Below, one piece after another: positions 34,028 to 43,016 of a DNA stretch of 64,000 bases (position 1 is the first letter of the stretch; every line of letters starts with the position of its first letter). A model generated the notes under the pieces. That model made no database searches, was not told the origin of the DNA, and was given only the letters and a program-made list of their open reading frames with translations. The translations under genes were made by a program, and so were the position numbers. The DNA is from Enhydrobacter sp. (GTDB lineage Bacteria > Pseudomonadota > Alphaproteobacteria > Reyranellales > Reyranellaceae), in NCBI GenBank assembly GCA_025808875.1, contig CP075528.1, positions 3,470,473-3,534,472 on the forward strand. Reading direction: 5' to 3'.

Positions 34028-35242
34028 TCAGTCCCCCGCCACGTCGCGCGCGCCCGGCGTGCGTGCCCGGAATTCGTCGGGCACGGCGCGGCCGGCGTCG
34101 GTGAAGGCCTTCTTCACGGCTTCGACGTTGGGGCCGAAGATGCCCCTGCGGTTCTCCCTGGCCCATTCGTTCGAGCCGACGACGGTGTCGAGCGAGCCCT
34201 GGAAGCGCGGCATCACGTAGCGCGCGAACAGCTCGTAGGATCTCAGCGTGCTCTCGCGGCTCGCCCATTCGTGGGCGCGGAACAGGATGCCGCCGAAGCC
34301 GCCGTTGGAATAGCCGAGCAGACGCTCGATGCCCCTGGCCACCGTGTCGGGCGTGCCGACCAGGGTCGTGCCCATGGCGACGCCCTCGCGCAACGGATCG
34401 TCGGAGCGGCCGGGCGGACGGCCGAGCGTGTCCTCGAAATAAGTCACGGTCTCGTGCCGCTCGCCGACATGGACCTCGCGCAACGCCTGCTCGTCGTCCT
34501 CCGCGAGGTGGGCGTTGACGACGATGCGCCATTTCGTGCGGTCGGCCGTCTTGCCGTGCTTGGCCGCCGTCTCCTCGTAGATCGCCCACTGCTTGGCCAT
34601 CGCCTCGGGCCCGCCCGGCAGGCCGGCGCCGATCGACAGCACGCCGACGCCGTGCTTGCCGGCCGCGATCATGCCCGATGGCGTGATGGTGCTGGCGCAG
34701 GCGATCGGGAAATGCGGATGGGAATAGGGCGCGAGGTGCAGCCGCGCCTCCCTGAGTTCGAACCAGTCGGTCTTCATGGTGACCGGCTCCTTGCATTCGA
34801 GCAGCCGCATGATGGCCTCGAGCGATTCCTCCATGCGCCGGCGCTGGGTGGAGGGCTCGATACCCATCATGTAGGCGTCGCTCGGCAGCGCGCCCGGGCC
34901 GCAGCCCAGCATGGTGCGGCCGCGCGACATGTGGTCGAGCTGCACGAAGCGGTTCGCCACCATCAGCGGGTGGTGGTAGGGCAGGCTGGTCACGCCCGAG
35001 CCGAGCCTGATGTAGCGCGTGCGTTCGATCGCGGCGCCGATGAACACCTCCGGCGAGGCGATGGTCTCCCAGCCGGCGGAATGGTGCTCGCCGATCCAAG
35101 CCTCGTCGTAGCCCAACTCGTCGATCCACTCGATCAGCTCCATGTCGCGCGCCATGCCGAGAGTCGGGTTCTCGCCGACGCGATGGAAGGGCGCGAGAAA
35201 GATGCCGAACTGCAGGCCCTTGTGATTGCCGGTCTGTGCCAT
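34028..35242 (-). CDS. LLM-class flavin-dependent oxidoreductase
   Basis: A 404-residue luciferase-like monooxygenase. Family blocks are LQFGIFLAPFHRVGENP, LGYDEAWIGEHHSAGWE, RLGSGVTSLPYHHPLMVANRFVQLD and TMLGCGPGALPSDAYMMG. A strong GGAGGA site lies before the ATG at 35242. It is divergent from the CaiB-led cluster and may act in the same catabolic route. A flavin reductase partner is not visible nearby. Confidence 0.9.
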   Translation of the reverse strand: MAQTGNHKGLQFGIFLAPFHRVGENPTLGMARDMELIEWIDELGYDEAWIGEHHSAGWETIASPEVFIGAAIERTRYIRLGSGVTSLPYHHPLMVANRFVQLDHMSRGRTMLGCGPGALPSDAYMMGIEPSTQRRRMEESLEAIMRLLECKEPVTMKTDWFELREARLHLAPYSHPHFPIACASTITPSGMIAAGKHGVGVLSIGAGLPGGPEAMAKQWAIYEETAAKHGKTADRTKWRIVVNAHLAEDDEQALREVHVGERHETVTYFEDTLGRPPGRSDDPLREGVAMGTTLVGTPDTVARGIERLLGYSNGGFGGILFRAHEWASRESTLRSYELFARYVMPRFQGSLDTVVGSNEWARENRRGIFGPNVEAVKKAFTDAGRAVPDEFRARTPGARDVAGD

Positions 35243-35304
35243 GACTCCTCCGTAGACACGCGACACTAGCACGCGCCAACATGCGGCGTGACGAGTGAAA
35301 GTCG

Positions 35305-36414
35305 ATGAACGAAAATTCCGCACTGCCGCTGGCGCGCTTCACGGTTCTCGAGATCGACGACGCTGGCGTGCCACTCTGCCTGCGACTCGCCACGTCGCTC
35401 GCCGGCAAGATCGCCGCCGATCTCGGCGCCGCGGTGCTCAAGATCGAACCACCCGACGGGGATCCGGTGCGCCGCGCGCCGCCGTTCCTGCCGCAAGGCG
35501 AAAGCGCGCTCTACCAGTTCCTCAACACCTCCAAGCGCTCGCTGGCGCTCGATCTGGCGAGCGACGCCGGCCGTGCGGCGCTGGCGCGCCTCCTGGACAC
35601 CGCCGATGCCTGCCTGTTCGAGGAGCCGGCGTCGCTCGCCGCGTCGATCCGCGCCGGCAAGGCGACGCCGATCGAGATCGCCGCCTTTCCCGCCGGCATG
35701 GACGCATCGGTCCCGTTCAGCGCCCTCACGCTGACGGCGCTGAGCGGCATGCTGCACATGGTGGGCGAGCCCGAGCGCAAGCCGCTCAAGCTCGCCGGCC
35801 ACCAGGCCTCCTATGCCGCGGGCCTCACCGCCTTCACCGGGCTGGCCGCCGCGCTCGCCGCGCGCGACGCCGGGCGCGCGGCGCCGACGGTGCGCGTGTC
35901 GCTCGCCGAGGTCATGCAGTGGGTCAACTGGAAGGCGGCGTCCGGCGCCGAAGCGACCGGTGTCTCGCCGGGCCGCGAAGGAAAGCAGTCGGAGTTCCAG
36001 GTCGTGCCGTGCCGCGACGGCCACGTCGCCGTCGTCTACACCGTCACGCAATGGCCCGCGACGCGCGACCTGATCGGCGACATCCGGCTGAAGGACGAGA
36101 AGTTCGCCACCCGCGCCGGCCGCCGAAAGCACGTGGGGGAGATGTACGCCATCCTGCGGCCGTGGTTTGCCGACAGGACGCGCGCCGAGATCCAGGCGGC
36201 GGCGCAGGCCAGGGGCGTGCCGTTCGGTCCGGTCTTCACGCCGCGCGAGCTGCTCGAAACCGAGCAGTACGTCGCGCGCGGCTTCCTCGCCGAGATGGCG
36301 CACCCGACGCTGGGCGCACTCCGCCTGCCGCAGCTTCCCGTGCAATGGAACGGCCGCTCGTTCGCGCCGCGTCCGGCGCCGGAGCTCGCTGCCGAAAAGA
36401 AGGTGGCGGCATGA
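35305..36414 (+). CDS. CaiB/BaiF CoA-transferase family subunit, catalytic Asp replaced
   Basis: A 369-residue family III CoA-transferase-like protein. The start has the fold of the family (ADLGAAVLKIEPPDGDPVR). The region that normally holds the catalytic aspartate reads AGHQASYAAG with serine (S169) in its place, so the protein may not form the acyl-enzyme itself. Its stop overlaps the next CaiB gene's start by 4 bases. Together they recall two-subunit enzymes such as BbsEF, where one subunit is degenerate. Confidence 0.85.
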   Translation: MNENSALPLARFTVLEIDDAGVPLCLRLATSLAGKIAADLGAAVLKIEPPDGDPVRRAPPFLPQGESALYQFLNTSKRSLALDLASDAGRAALARLLDTADACLFEEPASLAASIRAGKATPIEIAAFPAGMDASVPFSALTLTALSGMLHMVGEPERKPLKLAGHQASYAAGLTAFTGLAAALAARDAGRAAPTVRVSLAEVMQWVNWKAASGAEATGVSPGREGKQSEFQVVPCRDGHVAVVYTVTQWPATRDLIGDIRLKDEKFATRAGRRKHVGEMYAILRPWFADRTRAEIQAAAQARGVPFGPVFTPRELLETEQYVARGFLAEMAHPTLGALRLPQLPVQWNGRSFAPRPAPELAAEKKVAA

Positions 36415-37538
36415 GCGCGCGGCCGCTCGCCGGCGTGCGCGTGCTCGATTTCGGCCTGCTGACCGCCGGCGCCAACACCTCGGCCATGCTGGCCGATCTC
36501 GGCGCCGAGGTGCTGAAGATCGAATCGGGCGCCTATCTCGATCCCTTCCGCGTCGTCGGCAGGATGGATGACGGCGACGGCTGGTGGAACCGCTCGCCGC
36601 AGTTCCGCTTCACCAACCGCAACAAGCGCGGCCTGGCGCTCAACCTCAAGCACGCCGAGGGCCAGCGCGTGGTGCGCGAGCTCGCCGCGCACTGCGACGT
36701 CGTGGTCGAGAATTTCCGCCGCGGCGTGCTCGACCGCGCCGGCCTCGGCTGGCGCGACCTCTCCGCCGTCAACCCGCGCCTGGTCTTCGCCGCCATCTCG
36801 AGCCAGGGCGACACAGGCCCGGAGCGCATGAACGTGTCGTTTGGCAGCACGCTTGACGCCACCTCGGGCATCGCCGCGCTCACCGGCTACCACGGGGAGG
36901 AGCCGCGCATCTCCGGCATGGACGTGAACTATCCCGACCAGATCGTGTCGCTGTTCGCCACAGGGATGGTGATCACGGCGGTCATGGAGGCGCGCCGCAG
37001 CGGCAAGGGGGCCTTCCTCGATTTCTCCCAGCGCGAAGTCGCCTCGTTCACCTTGGGCGAGGAGATCCTGGCGGCGTCGGTCGACGCTTTGCGCCCGCAG
37101 GTGCCGCGCGACAACCACGAGGACGGCATCGCGCAGCAGGACGCCTATCGTTGCGCCGACGAACGTTGGATCGCCGTCACGCTCGACGCCGCCGATCCGG
37201 CACTCGAATCGTTCTGTGCCAGCCGAAGCAGCGCCGATGCCGTTGCGACTTTGTGCGCACGAGGCATCGCCGCCGCGTTGTGCCACGACGGCGCCGACCT
37301 GCTGCGCGATGCGACACTCGCCGGCGTCACCCTGGCGCGCGACGCCAGCGGCACCCTGGTCAAGGGTCTGCCGTACCGGCTCGACGGAAGAGGCATCGCC
37401 ATCGAGCGGCCGGCACCGGATCTCGGCCAGCACACCGACGAAGTGCTGCGCGAGCTGCTGGGCTACGGCGATGGCGAGCTGGCGAGACTGAAGGAGGCCG
37501 GCGTCACAGCGACCGTGCCGGCGATCGGAGAGGTCTGA
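36411..37538 (+). CDS. CaiB/BaiF CoA-transferase family protein
   Basis: A 375-residue family III CoA-transferase. Standard blocks are LADLGAEVLKIESGAYLDPFR, FTNRNKRGLALNLKHAEG and DVVVENFRRGVLDRAGLG. The catalytic aspartate is likely D176 in NYPDQIVSLFATG. It would move CoA between carboxylic acids to activate a substrate for degradation. It overlaps the upstream CaiB by 4 bases and the downstream gene by one base, so these are tightly co-translated. Confidence 0.92.
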   Translation: MSARPLAGVRVLDFGLLTAGANTSAMLADLGAEVLKIESGAYLDPFRVVGRMDDGDGWWNRSPQFRFTNRNKRGLALNLKHAEGQRVVRELAAHCDVVVENFRRGVLDRAGLGWRDLSAVNPRLVFAAISSQGDTGPERMNVSFGSTLDATSGIAALTGYHGEEPRISGMDVNYPDQIVSLFATGMVITAVMEARRSGKGAFLDFSQREVASFTLGEEILAASVDALRPQVPRDNHEDGIAQQDAYRCADERWIAVTLDAADPALESFCASRSSADAVATLCARGIAAALCHDGADLLRDATLAGVTLARDASGTLVKGLPYRLDGRGIAIERPAPDLGQHTDEVLRELLGYGDGELARLKEAGVTATVPAIGEV

Positions 37539-38491
37539 TGGCGCGTGCCGAAGTCCGCCGGCTGATCGACCGCATGGCCGCCCCCATCATCGCCGCGCCG
37601 ATGTTCCTGGTGTCCAATCCCGCGCTGACGCTCGCCTGCTGTGCCGAGGGCGTCATGGGCAGCTTCCCGGCGCATGGCACGCGCAGCCGCGAGGAGTTCC
37701 AGGCGTGGCTCGACCAGATGGTCGAAGGCATCGAGCGGCTGGAGGACGAAGGCCGCAAGCCCGCGCCGTGGGCAGTGAACCTGGTCGTGCACGCCTCCAA
37801 CCCGCGCTATCCGGGCGATCTCGAACTGGTCGAGAAGTACAAGGTGCCGGTGGTGCTGACGTCGAAGGGCGCGCCGGGCGATGCCATCAAGCGCATCCAC
37901 GGCTGGGGCGCGGTCGCGCTGCACGACATCGCCAACCGCCGCCACGCCGAAAAGGCGCTGGAGGCTGGCGTCGACGGCGTGATCGCCGTGGCGGGCGGCG
38001 CCGGCGGCCACACCGGCACGATCAATCCCTTCGCGCTGATGAACGAGGTGCGCCAGCTCGGCGGGGATTTCGCCATCGTGCTGGCGGGTGGCCTCACCAC
38101 CGGCCGCGACGTGCTGGCGGCCGAGACCATGGGCGCCGATCTCGCCTACATCGGCACGCGCTTCATCGCCACGCGCGAGGCCATGGCCGCCGACGCGCAC
38201 AAGCAGATGATTCTCGACACGCGCGCCACCGACGTCTTCCTGTCGGCCTCGATCGACGGCGCGCCGGCCAACTGGCTGACGCCGAGCCTCATTGCCGCCG
38301 GCATCGACCTCGACGTGCTGCGCACCACCTTGCCCGGCAAGGTGGTGAGCGCGCACGACAACAAGAAGCGCTGGAAGGACATCTACACGGCGGGCCACGG
38401 CGTCGGGAATATCGCCGACATCCCGCCCGCATCAGAGCTTTGCCGCCGGCTGATCGCGCAATATCGGGAGGCAAAGCGCCAGGTCGCCTAA
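37538..38491 (+). CDS. Nitronate monooxygenase-family flavoprotein
   Basis: A 317-residue FMN-dependent TIM-barrel protein of the 2-nitropropane dioxygenase/NMO family. Visible blocks are APIIAAPMFLVSNPALTLACC, VAGGAGGHTGTINPFAL (FMN and catalytic histidine region) and LAGGLTTGRDVLAAETMGADLAYIGTRF (phosphate binding). It may oxidise nitronates or act as an enoyl reductase-like enzyme. The context of two CoA-transferases suggests a CoA-bound substrate, but this is inference. Confidence 0.9.
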   Translation: MARAEVRRLIDRMAAPIIAAPMFLVSNPALTLACCAEGVMGSFPAHGTRSREEFQAWLDQMVEGIERLEDEGRKPAPWAVNLVVHASNPRYPGDLELVEKYKVPVVLTSKGAPGDAIKRIHGWGAVALHDIANRRHAEKALEAGVDGVIAVAGGAGGHTGTINPFALMNEVRQLGGDFAIVLAGGLTTGRDVLAAETMGADLAYIGTRFIATREAMAADAHKQMILDTRATDVFLSASIDGAPANWLTPSLIAAGIDLDVLRTTLPGKVVSAHDNKKRWKDIYTAGHGVGNIADIPPASELCRRLIAQYREAKRQVA

Positions 38492-38497
38492 CTTCTC

Positions 38498-38584
38498 TGT
38501 CATCCTGAGCGCAGCGAAGGATCTCACGCTGGCGGCAGACTCGGTGATCGTTCCGTTAGGTCCTTCGCTTCGCTCAGGACGACA
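38498..38584. repeat. Inverted repeat of the TCATCCTGAGC type
   Basis: A left arm (38498-38521, TGTCATCCTGAGCGCAGCGA then AGGA) and a right arm (38561-38584) match in inverted sense at 22 of 24 positions around a 39-base loop. Repeats of this form occur scattered between genes in many bacterial genomes. Here it lies between the nitronate monooxygenase and the class III alcohol dehydrogenase and might reduce read-through or stabilise mRNA ends. Confidence 0.85.
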
Positions 38585-38668
38585 AGGGACTTCCGCTTCG
38601 CGCAACGACGCCGGTAGCGTACTCCTCGCCCCTGCTCTAGGCTTGCCGCCCACAGACGGGAGCGGCGC

Positions 38669-39781
38669 GTGAAGACCAAGGCAGCGGTGTGTTTCGAGGC
38701 CGGCAAGAGCCTCGAGATCGAGATGGTCGACCTCGAGGGACCGAAGTTCGGCGAGGTGCTGGTCGAGATCAAGGCGTCGGGCGTCTGCCACACCGACGAG
38801 TTCACCCGCTCCGGCGGCGATCCCGAGGGGCTCTTTCCGGTGATCTTCGGCCACGAAGGCGCGGGCGTCGTCGTCGATGTCGGGCCGGGCGTGATCTCGC
38901 TCGAGAAGGGCGATCACGTGATCCCGCTCTACACGCCCGAATGCCGTGCCTGCAAAAGCTGCTTGAGCGGCAAGACCAATCTCTGCACCGCGATCCGCGG
39001 CACGCAGGGCCAGGGCGTGATGCCCGACGGCACCTCGCGCTTTTCGCTGAAGGGCAAGAAGATCCACCATTACATGGGCTGCTCGACCTTCGCCAACCAC
39101 ACGGTGCTGCCCGAGATCGCGCTGGCCAAGATCCGCCCCGACGCGCCGTTCGACAAGGTCTGCTACATCGGCTGCGGCGTGACGACGGGCATCGGCGCCG
39201 TCATCAACACCGCCAAGGTCGAGGCCGGCGCCAACGTCGTGGTGTTCGGCCTGGGCGGCATCGGGCTCAACGTCGTGCAGGGCGCGCGCATGGTCGGCGC
39301 CAGCAGGATCGTCGGCGTCGACCTCAACCCCGCGCGCGAGGCGCTGGGACGCAAGTTCGGCATGACCGACTTCGTCAATCCCGAGACGCTCGGGGACAAG
39401 GACCTGGTCGCCCATCTCGTCGAACTGACCGACGGCGGCGCCGACTATTCCTTCGAGTGCGTCGGCAACACCAGGCTGATGCGCCAGGCGCTGGAGTGCT
39501 GCCATCGCGGCTGGGGCAAGTCGGTGATCATCGGCGTCGCCGGGGCCGGCCAGGAGATCGCCACCCGCCCCTTCCAGCTCGTCACCGGCAGGGTCTGGAT
39601 GGGCACCGCGTTCGGCGGCGCCAAGGGCCGGCGCGATGTCCCCAAGATCGTCGACTGGTACATGGACAAGAAGATCGACATCGATTCGCTGATCACCCAC
39701 GTCATGCCGGTCGAGAAGATCAACGACGCCTTCGATCTGATGCACGAGGGCAAATCCATTCGCAGCGTGGTGACCTTCTGA
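38669..39781 (+). CDS. frmA: Class III alcohol dehydrogenase / S-(hydroxymethyl)glutathione dehydrogenase
   Basis: A 370-residue zinc alcohol dehydrogenase that oxidises the glutathione adduct of formaldehyde. Catalytic zinc ligands are in GVCHTDEF and FGHEGAG; the four structural cysteines are in [15 protein letters not shown]; and [19 protein letters not shown] is the class III signature. The NAD motif is [12 protein letters not shown]. The start is GTG at 38669. Placed in a catabolic cluster, it may remove formaldehyde made by a demethylation or monooxygenase step. Confidence 0.94.
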   Translation: MKTKAAVCFEAGKSLEIEMVDLEGPKFGEVLVEIKASGVCHTDEFTRSGGDPEGLFPVIFGHEGAGVVVDVGPGVISLEKGDHVIPLYTPECRACKSCLSGKTNLCTAIRGTQGQGVMPDGTSRFSLKGKKIHHYMGCSTFANHTVLPEIALAKIRPDAPFDKVCYIGCGVTTGIGAVINTAKVEAGANVVVFGLGGIGLNVVQGARMVGASRIVGVDLNPAREALGRKFGMTDFVNPETLGDKDLVAHLVELTDGGADYSFECVGNTRLMRQALECCHRGWGKSVIIGVAGAGQEIATRPFQLVTGRVWMGTAFGGAKGRRDVPKIVDWYMDKKIDIDSLITHVMPVEKINDAFDLMHEGKSIRSVVTF

Positions 39782-40656
39782 TGAGAAAGATCGGCAACGC
39801 CACCATCGAGAAGGTCGAGGAGATCTGCGGCCCGGGCTTCAAGCCCAACCGCATGTTCCCGAAGTTCGACAAGGAGGCCTTCGACGCCCAGAAGGGCTGG
39901 ATGCTGCCCGACCACATCGAGGCCGGCTCCGACCGACTGGTCGGCAGCGTGCATACCTGGGTGGTCAAGACCGGCCGCCACACCATCCTGATCGACACCT
40001 GCCTCGGCAACCACAAGCAGCGCCACAATCCCGGCTGGAACAACCTCGACACGCCGTTCCTCGAGCGCCTGAAGGCCTGCGGCTGCCCCGCCGAATCGGT
40101 CGACTTCGTGATGTGCACGCATTTGCACGTCGACCATGTCGGCTGGAACACCAGGCTGGACAACGGCCGCTGGGTGCCGACCTTCCCCAACGCGAAGTAT
40201 CTCTTCGCCAAGCGCGAGTACGCGCACTGGGAGAAGGAGCGCAAGACGGTCGGCGCCGAGGTCAACGGCGGCTCGTTCGACGATTCGGTGCTGCCCGTCG
40301 TCGAGGCCGGCCGCGCGGTGATGATCGAGAGCGACCACCAGCCCGACCCGCTGCTCACCATCGTGGACTATCCCGGCCACACGCCGGGCTCGATCGCCAT
40401 CAACCTCAAGGATGGCGGCCGGCAGGCCTGCTTCTCGGGCGACATCATGCACCACCCGATCCAGGTCTATCATCCCGACTGGTCGAGCCAGTTCTGCTGG
40501 GACCAGGAGATGTCGGCCAGGTCGCGCCGCAAGCTCCTCGAGGATTGCGTCGAGAGCAATGCGCTCCTCTGCCCCGCCCACTTCCCCGGCGCCAATGCGG
40601 GCTACATCAAACCCGAGGGCAACGCGTTCAAGATCGAATGGGACGTGCTCAAATGA
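39781..40656 (+). CDS. MBL-fold metallohydrolase
   Basis: A 291-residue cytoplasmic MBL-fold hydrolase with intact CTHLHVDHVGWN metal motif, later ligands in YPGHTPGS, CFSGDIMHH and PAHFPG. Layout is similar to lactonase-like family members. It overlaps the preceding dehydrogenase by one base. In this position it could hydrolyse a thioester such as S-formylglutathione, or an unrelated lactone; neither is shown. Confidence 0.92.
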   Translation: MRKIGNATIEKVEEICGPGFKPNRMFPKFDKEAFDAQKGWMLPDHIEAGSDRLVGSVHTWVVKTGRHTILIDTCLGNHKQRHNPGWNNLDTPFLERLKACGCPAESVDFVMCTHLHVDHVGWNTRLDNGRWVPTFPNAKYLFAKREYAHWEKERKTVGAEVNGGSFDDSVLPVVEAGRAVMIESDHQPDPLLTIVDYPGHTPGSIAINLKDGGRQACFSGDIMHHPIQVYHPDWSSQFCWDQEMSARSRRKLLEDCVESNALLCPAHFPGANAGYIKPEGNAFKIEWDVLK

Positions 40657-41483
40657 AGGAGGACGACGAAGGCCTCGAGGGCAAGGTCGCCATCGTGTCG
40701 GGCGGCGGCGCGGCGGGCGACGGCATCGGCAACGGCCGCGCCGCGGCGATCCTGCTGGCGCGCGCCGGCACCCGCGTGCTGGTGGCCGATCGCGACAAGA
40801 AGCTGGCCGAGCGCACCGCCGAGATGATCAAGGCCGAGGGCGGCCACGCGCTCGCCCATGCCGCCGACGTCACGAAGGAAAAGGAGTGCCGCAACCTGGT
40901 CGACGCCGCGGTCGATCACTGGGGCCGGCTCGATTTCCTCGACAACAATGTCGGCATCGGCAGCCGCGGCTCGGTCGTCGACGAGAAGCCCGAGGAATAC
41001 CGCCGCGTCATGCAGGTCAACGTCGAGACGATGTTCCTACTCTGCAAGCACGCCATTCCGGCGATGATCAAGACCACCCCCGACAAACCGGAGGGTGGCG
41101 GCGCCATCGTCAACATCTCCTCGATCTCCGCGCTCCGGCCGCGCGGCCTCACCACCTACACCGTCTCCAAGGCGGCCGTGATCGGCCTCACCCAGGCGAT
41201 GGCGGTCGATCACGGCAAGGATCGCATCCGGGTCAACTGCATCTGCCCCGGGCCGATGTACACGCCCATGGTGGCGGTGCGCGGCAACACGACCATGAGC
41301 GAGACGGCGCGCGCCCGCCGCGCCCAGGCCTCGGTGCTCAAGATCGAGGGCACCGGCTGGGACATCGGCAATGCCGTGCGCTTCCTGCTGAGCGACCGCG
41401 CCCGCTACATCACCGGCCAGGTCCTGGTGGTCGACGGCGGCGTGACATTGCAGGGGCCGGAGCGGGATAGTGAAGGTCATTGA
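40653..41483 (+). CDS. SDR-family oxidoreductase
   Basis: A 276-residue short-chain dehydrogenase. Cofactor motif is SGGGAAGDGIGNGRA, an expanded glycine loop also present in the SDR at 42216. Catalytic residues lie in NISSIS and TYTVSKAAV. Start overlaps the MBL gene's stop by 4 bases. The shared GDGIGNGRA-type loop suggests that the two SDRs of this cluster are related duplicates. Substrate unknown. Confidence 0.92.
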   Translation: MKEDDEGLEGKVAIVSGGGAAGDGIGNGRAAAILLARAGTRVLVADRDKKLAERTAEMIKAEGGHALAHAADVTKEKECRNLVDAAVDHWGRLDFLDNNVGIGSRGSVVDEKPEEYRRVMQVNVETMFLLCKHAIPAMIKTTPDKPEGGGAIVNISSISALRPRGLTTYTVSKAAVIGLTQAMAVDHGKDRIRVNCICPGPMYTPMVAVRGNTTMSETARARRAQASVLKIEGTGWDIGNAVRFLLSDRARYITGQVLVVDGGVTLQGPERDSEGH

Positions 41484-41492
41484 GTTCTCATG

Positions 41493-41588
41493 TTCCTCTC
41501 CCCCGCTAGGGGGAGAGGCGAGGAGAGGGGGTTACAAGAGCTTTCGAAGCCCCCTCTCCTAACCTCTCCCCCTAGCGGGGGAGAGGAA
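41493..41588. repeat. Nested palindrome built from a 24-base hairpin unit
   Basis: The unit at 41495-41518 (CCTCTCCCCCGCTAGGGGGA then GAGG) is itself a hairpin, and a perfect inverted copy lies at 41563-41586. The bases between them also pair (AGGAGAGGGGG with CCCCCTCTCCT). The whole can fold as one long stem or as two hairpins on an arm. It fills the gap before the CMD gene. A third, imperfect copy is at 42174-42197. Confidence 0.9.
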
Positions 41589-41620
41589 TAAGAAGAAGAG
41601 GAAAAGGAGGAAACAAAAGA

Positions 41621-42163
41621 ATGGCCCGCCTGCCCTATCTCGAGCCCGACCAGGTCGCGCCCGAGTATCGCGACATGCTGAAGCGCAACACCAACCTGCA
41701 CAAGCTGCTGGTCAATTCGCCGGACATGGCCAGGGCGTTCAACGGCATCGGCAACTTCATCCGCTTCAAGAGCAGGCTCGATCCCCGGCTGCGCGAGCTC
41801 GCCATCCTGCAGGTCGGCTGGCTGGAGAAGTCGGAGTACGAATTCACCCACCATGTCAGGATCGGCCGGGAGTTCGGCGTCACCGACGACGACATCCAGG
41901 GCATCTTCGACGAGACCGCGGGCAAGCCCTCCAGGCTCGAGCCGTTGGCCAAGGCGATCCTCAAGGGCGCGCGCGAGATGACGCGCGATCTCGCCATGAC
42001 CGACGCGACCTTCGCGGAAATAAAGCAGCATCTCTCCAACGAGCACATGACCGATCTGGTGCTGACCATCGCCTTCTACTGCGCCGTGGTCCGCGTGCTG
42101 GCGACCATGAAGATCGACAACGAGCCCTACTACAAGGAAGTGCTGCAGCAATATCCGCTTTAG
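41621..42163 (+). CDS. Carboxymuconolactone decarboxylase (CMD) family protein
   Basis: A 180-residue CMD/AhpD-fold protein. The core LDPRLRELAILQVGWLEKSEYEFTHHVRIGREFGVTDDDI has the E-x6-...-HH pattern of the non-cysteine branch; the AhpD CxxC is absent, so it is not a thiol reductase. Its role in the cluster is unknown; related proteins are small isomerases or decarboxylases. A strong AGGAGG lies before the ATG, just after the palindromic repeat. Confidence 0.88.
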   Translation: MARLPYLEPDQVAPEYRDMLKRNTNLHKLLVNSPDMARAFNGIGNFIRFKSRLDPRLRELAILQVGWLEKSEYEFTHHVRIGREFGVTDDDIQGIFDETAGKPSRLEPLAKAILKGAREMTRDLAMTDATFAEIKQHLSNEHMTDLVLTIAFYCAVVRVLATMKIDNEPYYKEVLQQYPL

Positions 42164-42173
42164 CTTCAAGCCT

Positions 42174-42197
42174 CCTCTCCCCCGCCAAGGGGAGAGG
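42174..42197. repeat. Third copy of the CCTCTCCCC hairpin unit
   Basis: CCTCTCCCC-CGCCAA-GGGGAGAGG is a 9-base-arm hairpin matching the unit at 41495 except in the loop. Like that copy it is followed by GAATAAGA and a purine-rich ribosome site for the next gene, so the similarity runs past the hairpin. Confidence 0.85.
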
Positions 42198-42215
42198 AAT
42201 AAGAGGGAGAAGAAC

Positions 42216-43016
42216 ATGCGCCTCAAGGACAAGGTCGCCATCGTCGTCGGCGCGGGCCAGAGCCCGGGCGAAGGCATCGGCAACGGCCGCGCCACCGCGC
42301 TCACCTTCGCGCGCGAAGGCGCCCGGGTGCTGTGCGTCGACAATCGGCTCGCGTCCGCGCAGGAGACCGTCGACCTGATCGAAAAGAACCAGGGCACCGC
42401 GCTCGCCTTCCAGGCCGACGTCACCAAGGCCAAGGACATCAAGGCCATGGTCGCCGAGGCGATGGGCAAGTGGGGCCGCATCGACGTGCTGCACAACAAT
42501 GTCGGCGTCAGCCTCGCCGGCGGCGACGCCGAGCTCGACAAGATCACCGAGGAGGCGTTCGACCGCTGCGTGGCGATCAACCTCAAGAGCTGCATCCTCG
42601 CCTGCAAGGAGGTGCTGCCGATCATGCGCCGGCAGAAGAGCGGCGCCATCATCAACATCTCCTCGATGGCGGTGATCACCACCTACCCCTACGTCGCCTA
42701 CAAGGCGACCAAGGCGGCGATGGTCAGCTTCACCGAGCAGCTCGCCTACCAGAACGCCGAGCACGGCGTGCGCGCCAACGTGATCCTGCCCGGCCTGATG
42801 AACACGCCGATGGCCGTCGACACCCGCGCCCGCGAATGGGGCAAGACCCGCGCCGAGGTCGAGGCCGATCGCGATTCCAAGGTGCCGCTGCGCCACAAGA
42901 TGGGCACCGGCTGGGACGTCGCCAACGCCGCCCTGTTCCTGGCGTCGGACGAGGCGAACTTCATCACCGGCGTGACCTTGCCGGTCGATGGTGGAGCGAG
43001 TGTGAGGCGGGGCTGA
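42216..43016 (+). CDS. SDR-family oxidoreductase
   Basis: A 266-residue short-chain dehydrogenase. Cofactor loop VGAGQSPGEGIGNGRATAL is extended like that of the SDR at 40653. The NNVGVS block, SSMAV serine, and YKATKAAM tyrosine and lysine are in place. It is the last recognisable gene of the cluster that starts with the paired CoA-transferases. Beyond it the base composition becomes more AT-rich. Confidence 0.92.
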   Translation: MRLKDKVAIVVGAGQSPGEGIGNGRATALTFAREGARVLCVDNRLASAQETVDLIEKNQGTALAFQADVTKAKDIKAMVAEAMGKWGRIDVLHNNVGVSLAGGDAELDKITEEAFDRCVAINLKSCILACKEVLPIMRRQKSGAIINISSMAVITTYPYVAYKATKAAMVSFTEQLAYQNAEHGVRANVILPGLMNTPMAVDTRAREWGKTRAEVEADRDSKVPLRHKMGTGWDVANAALFLASDEANFITGVTLPVDGGASVRRG

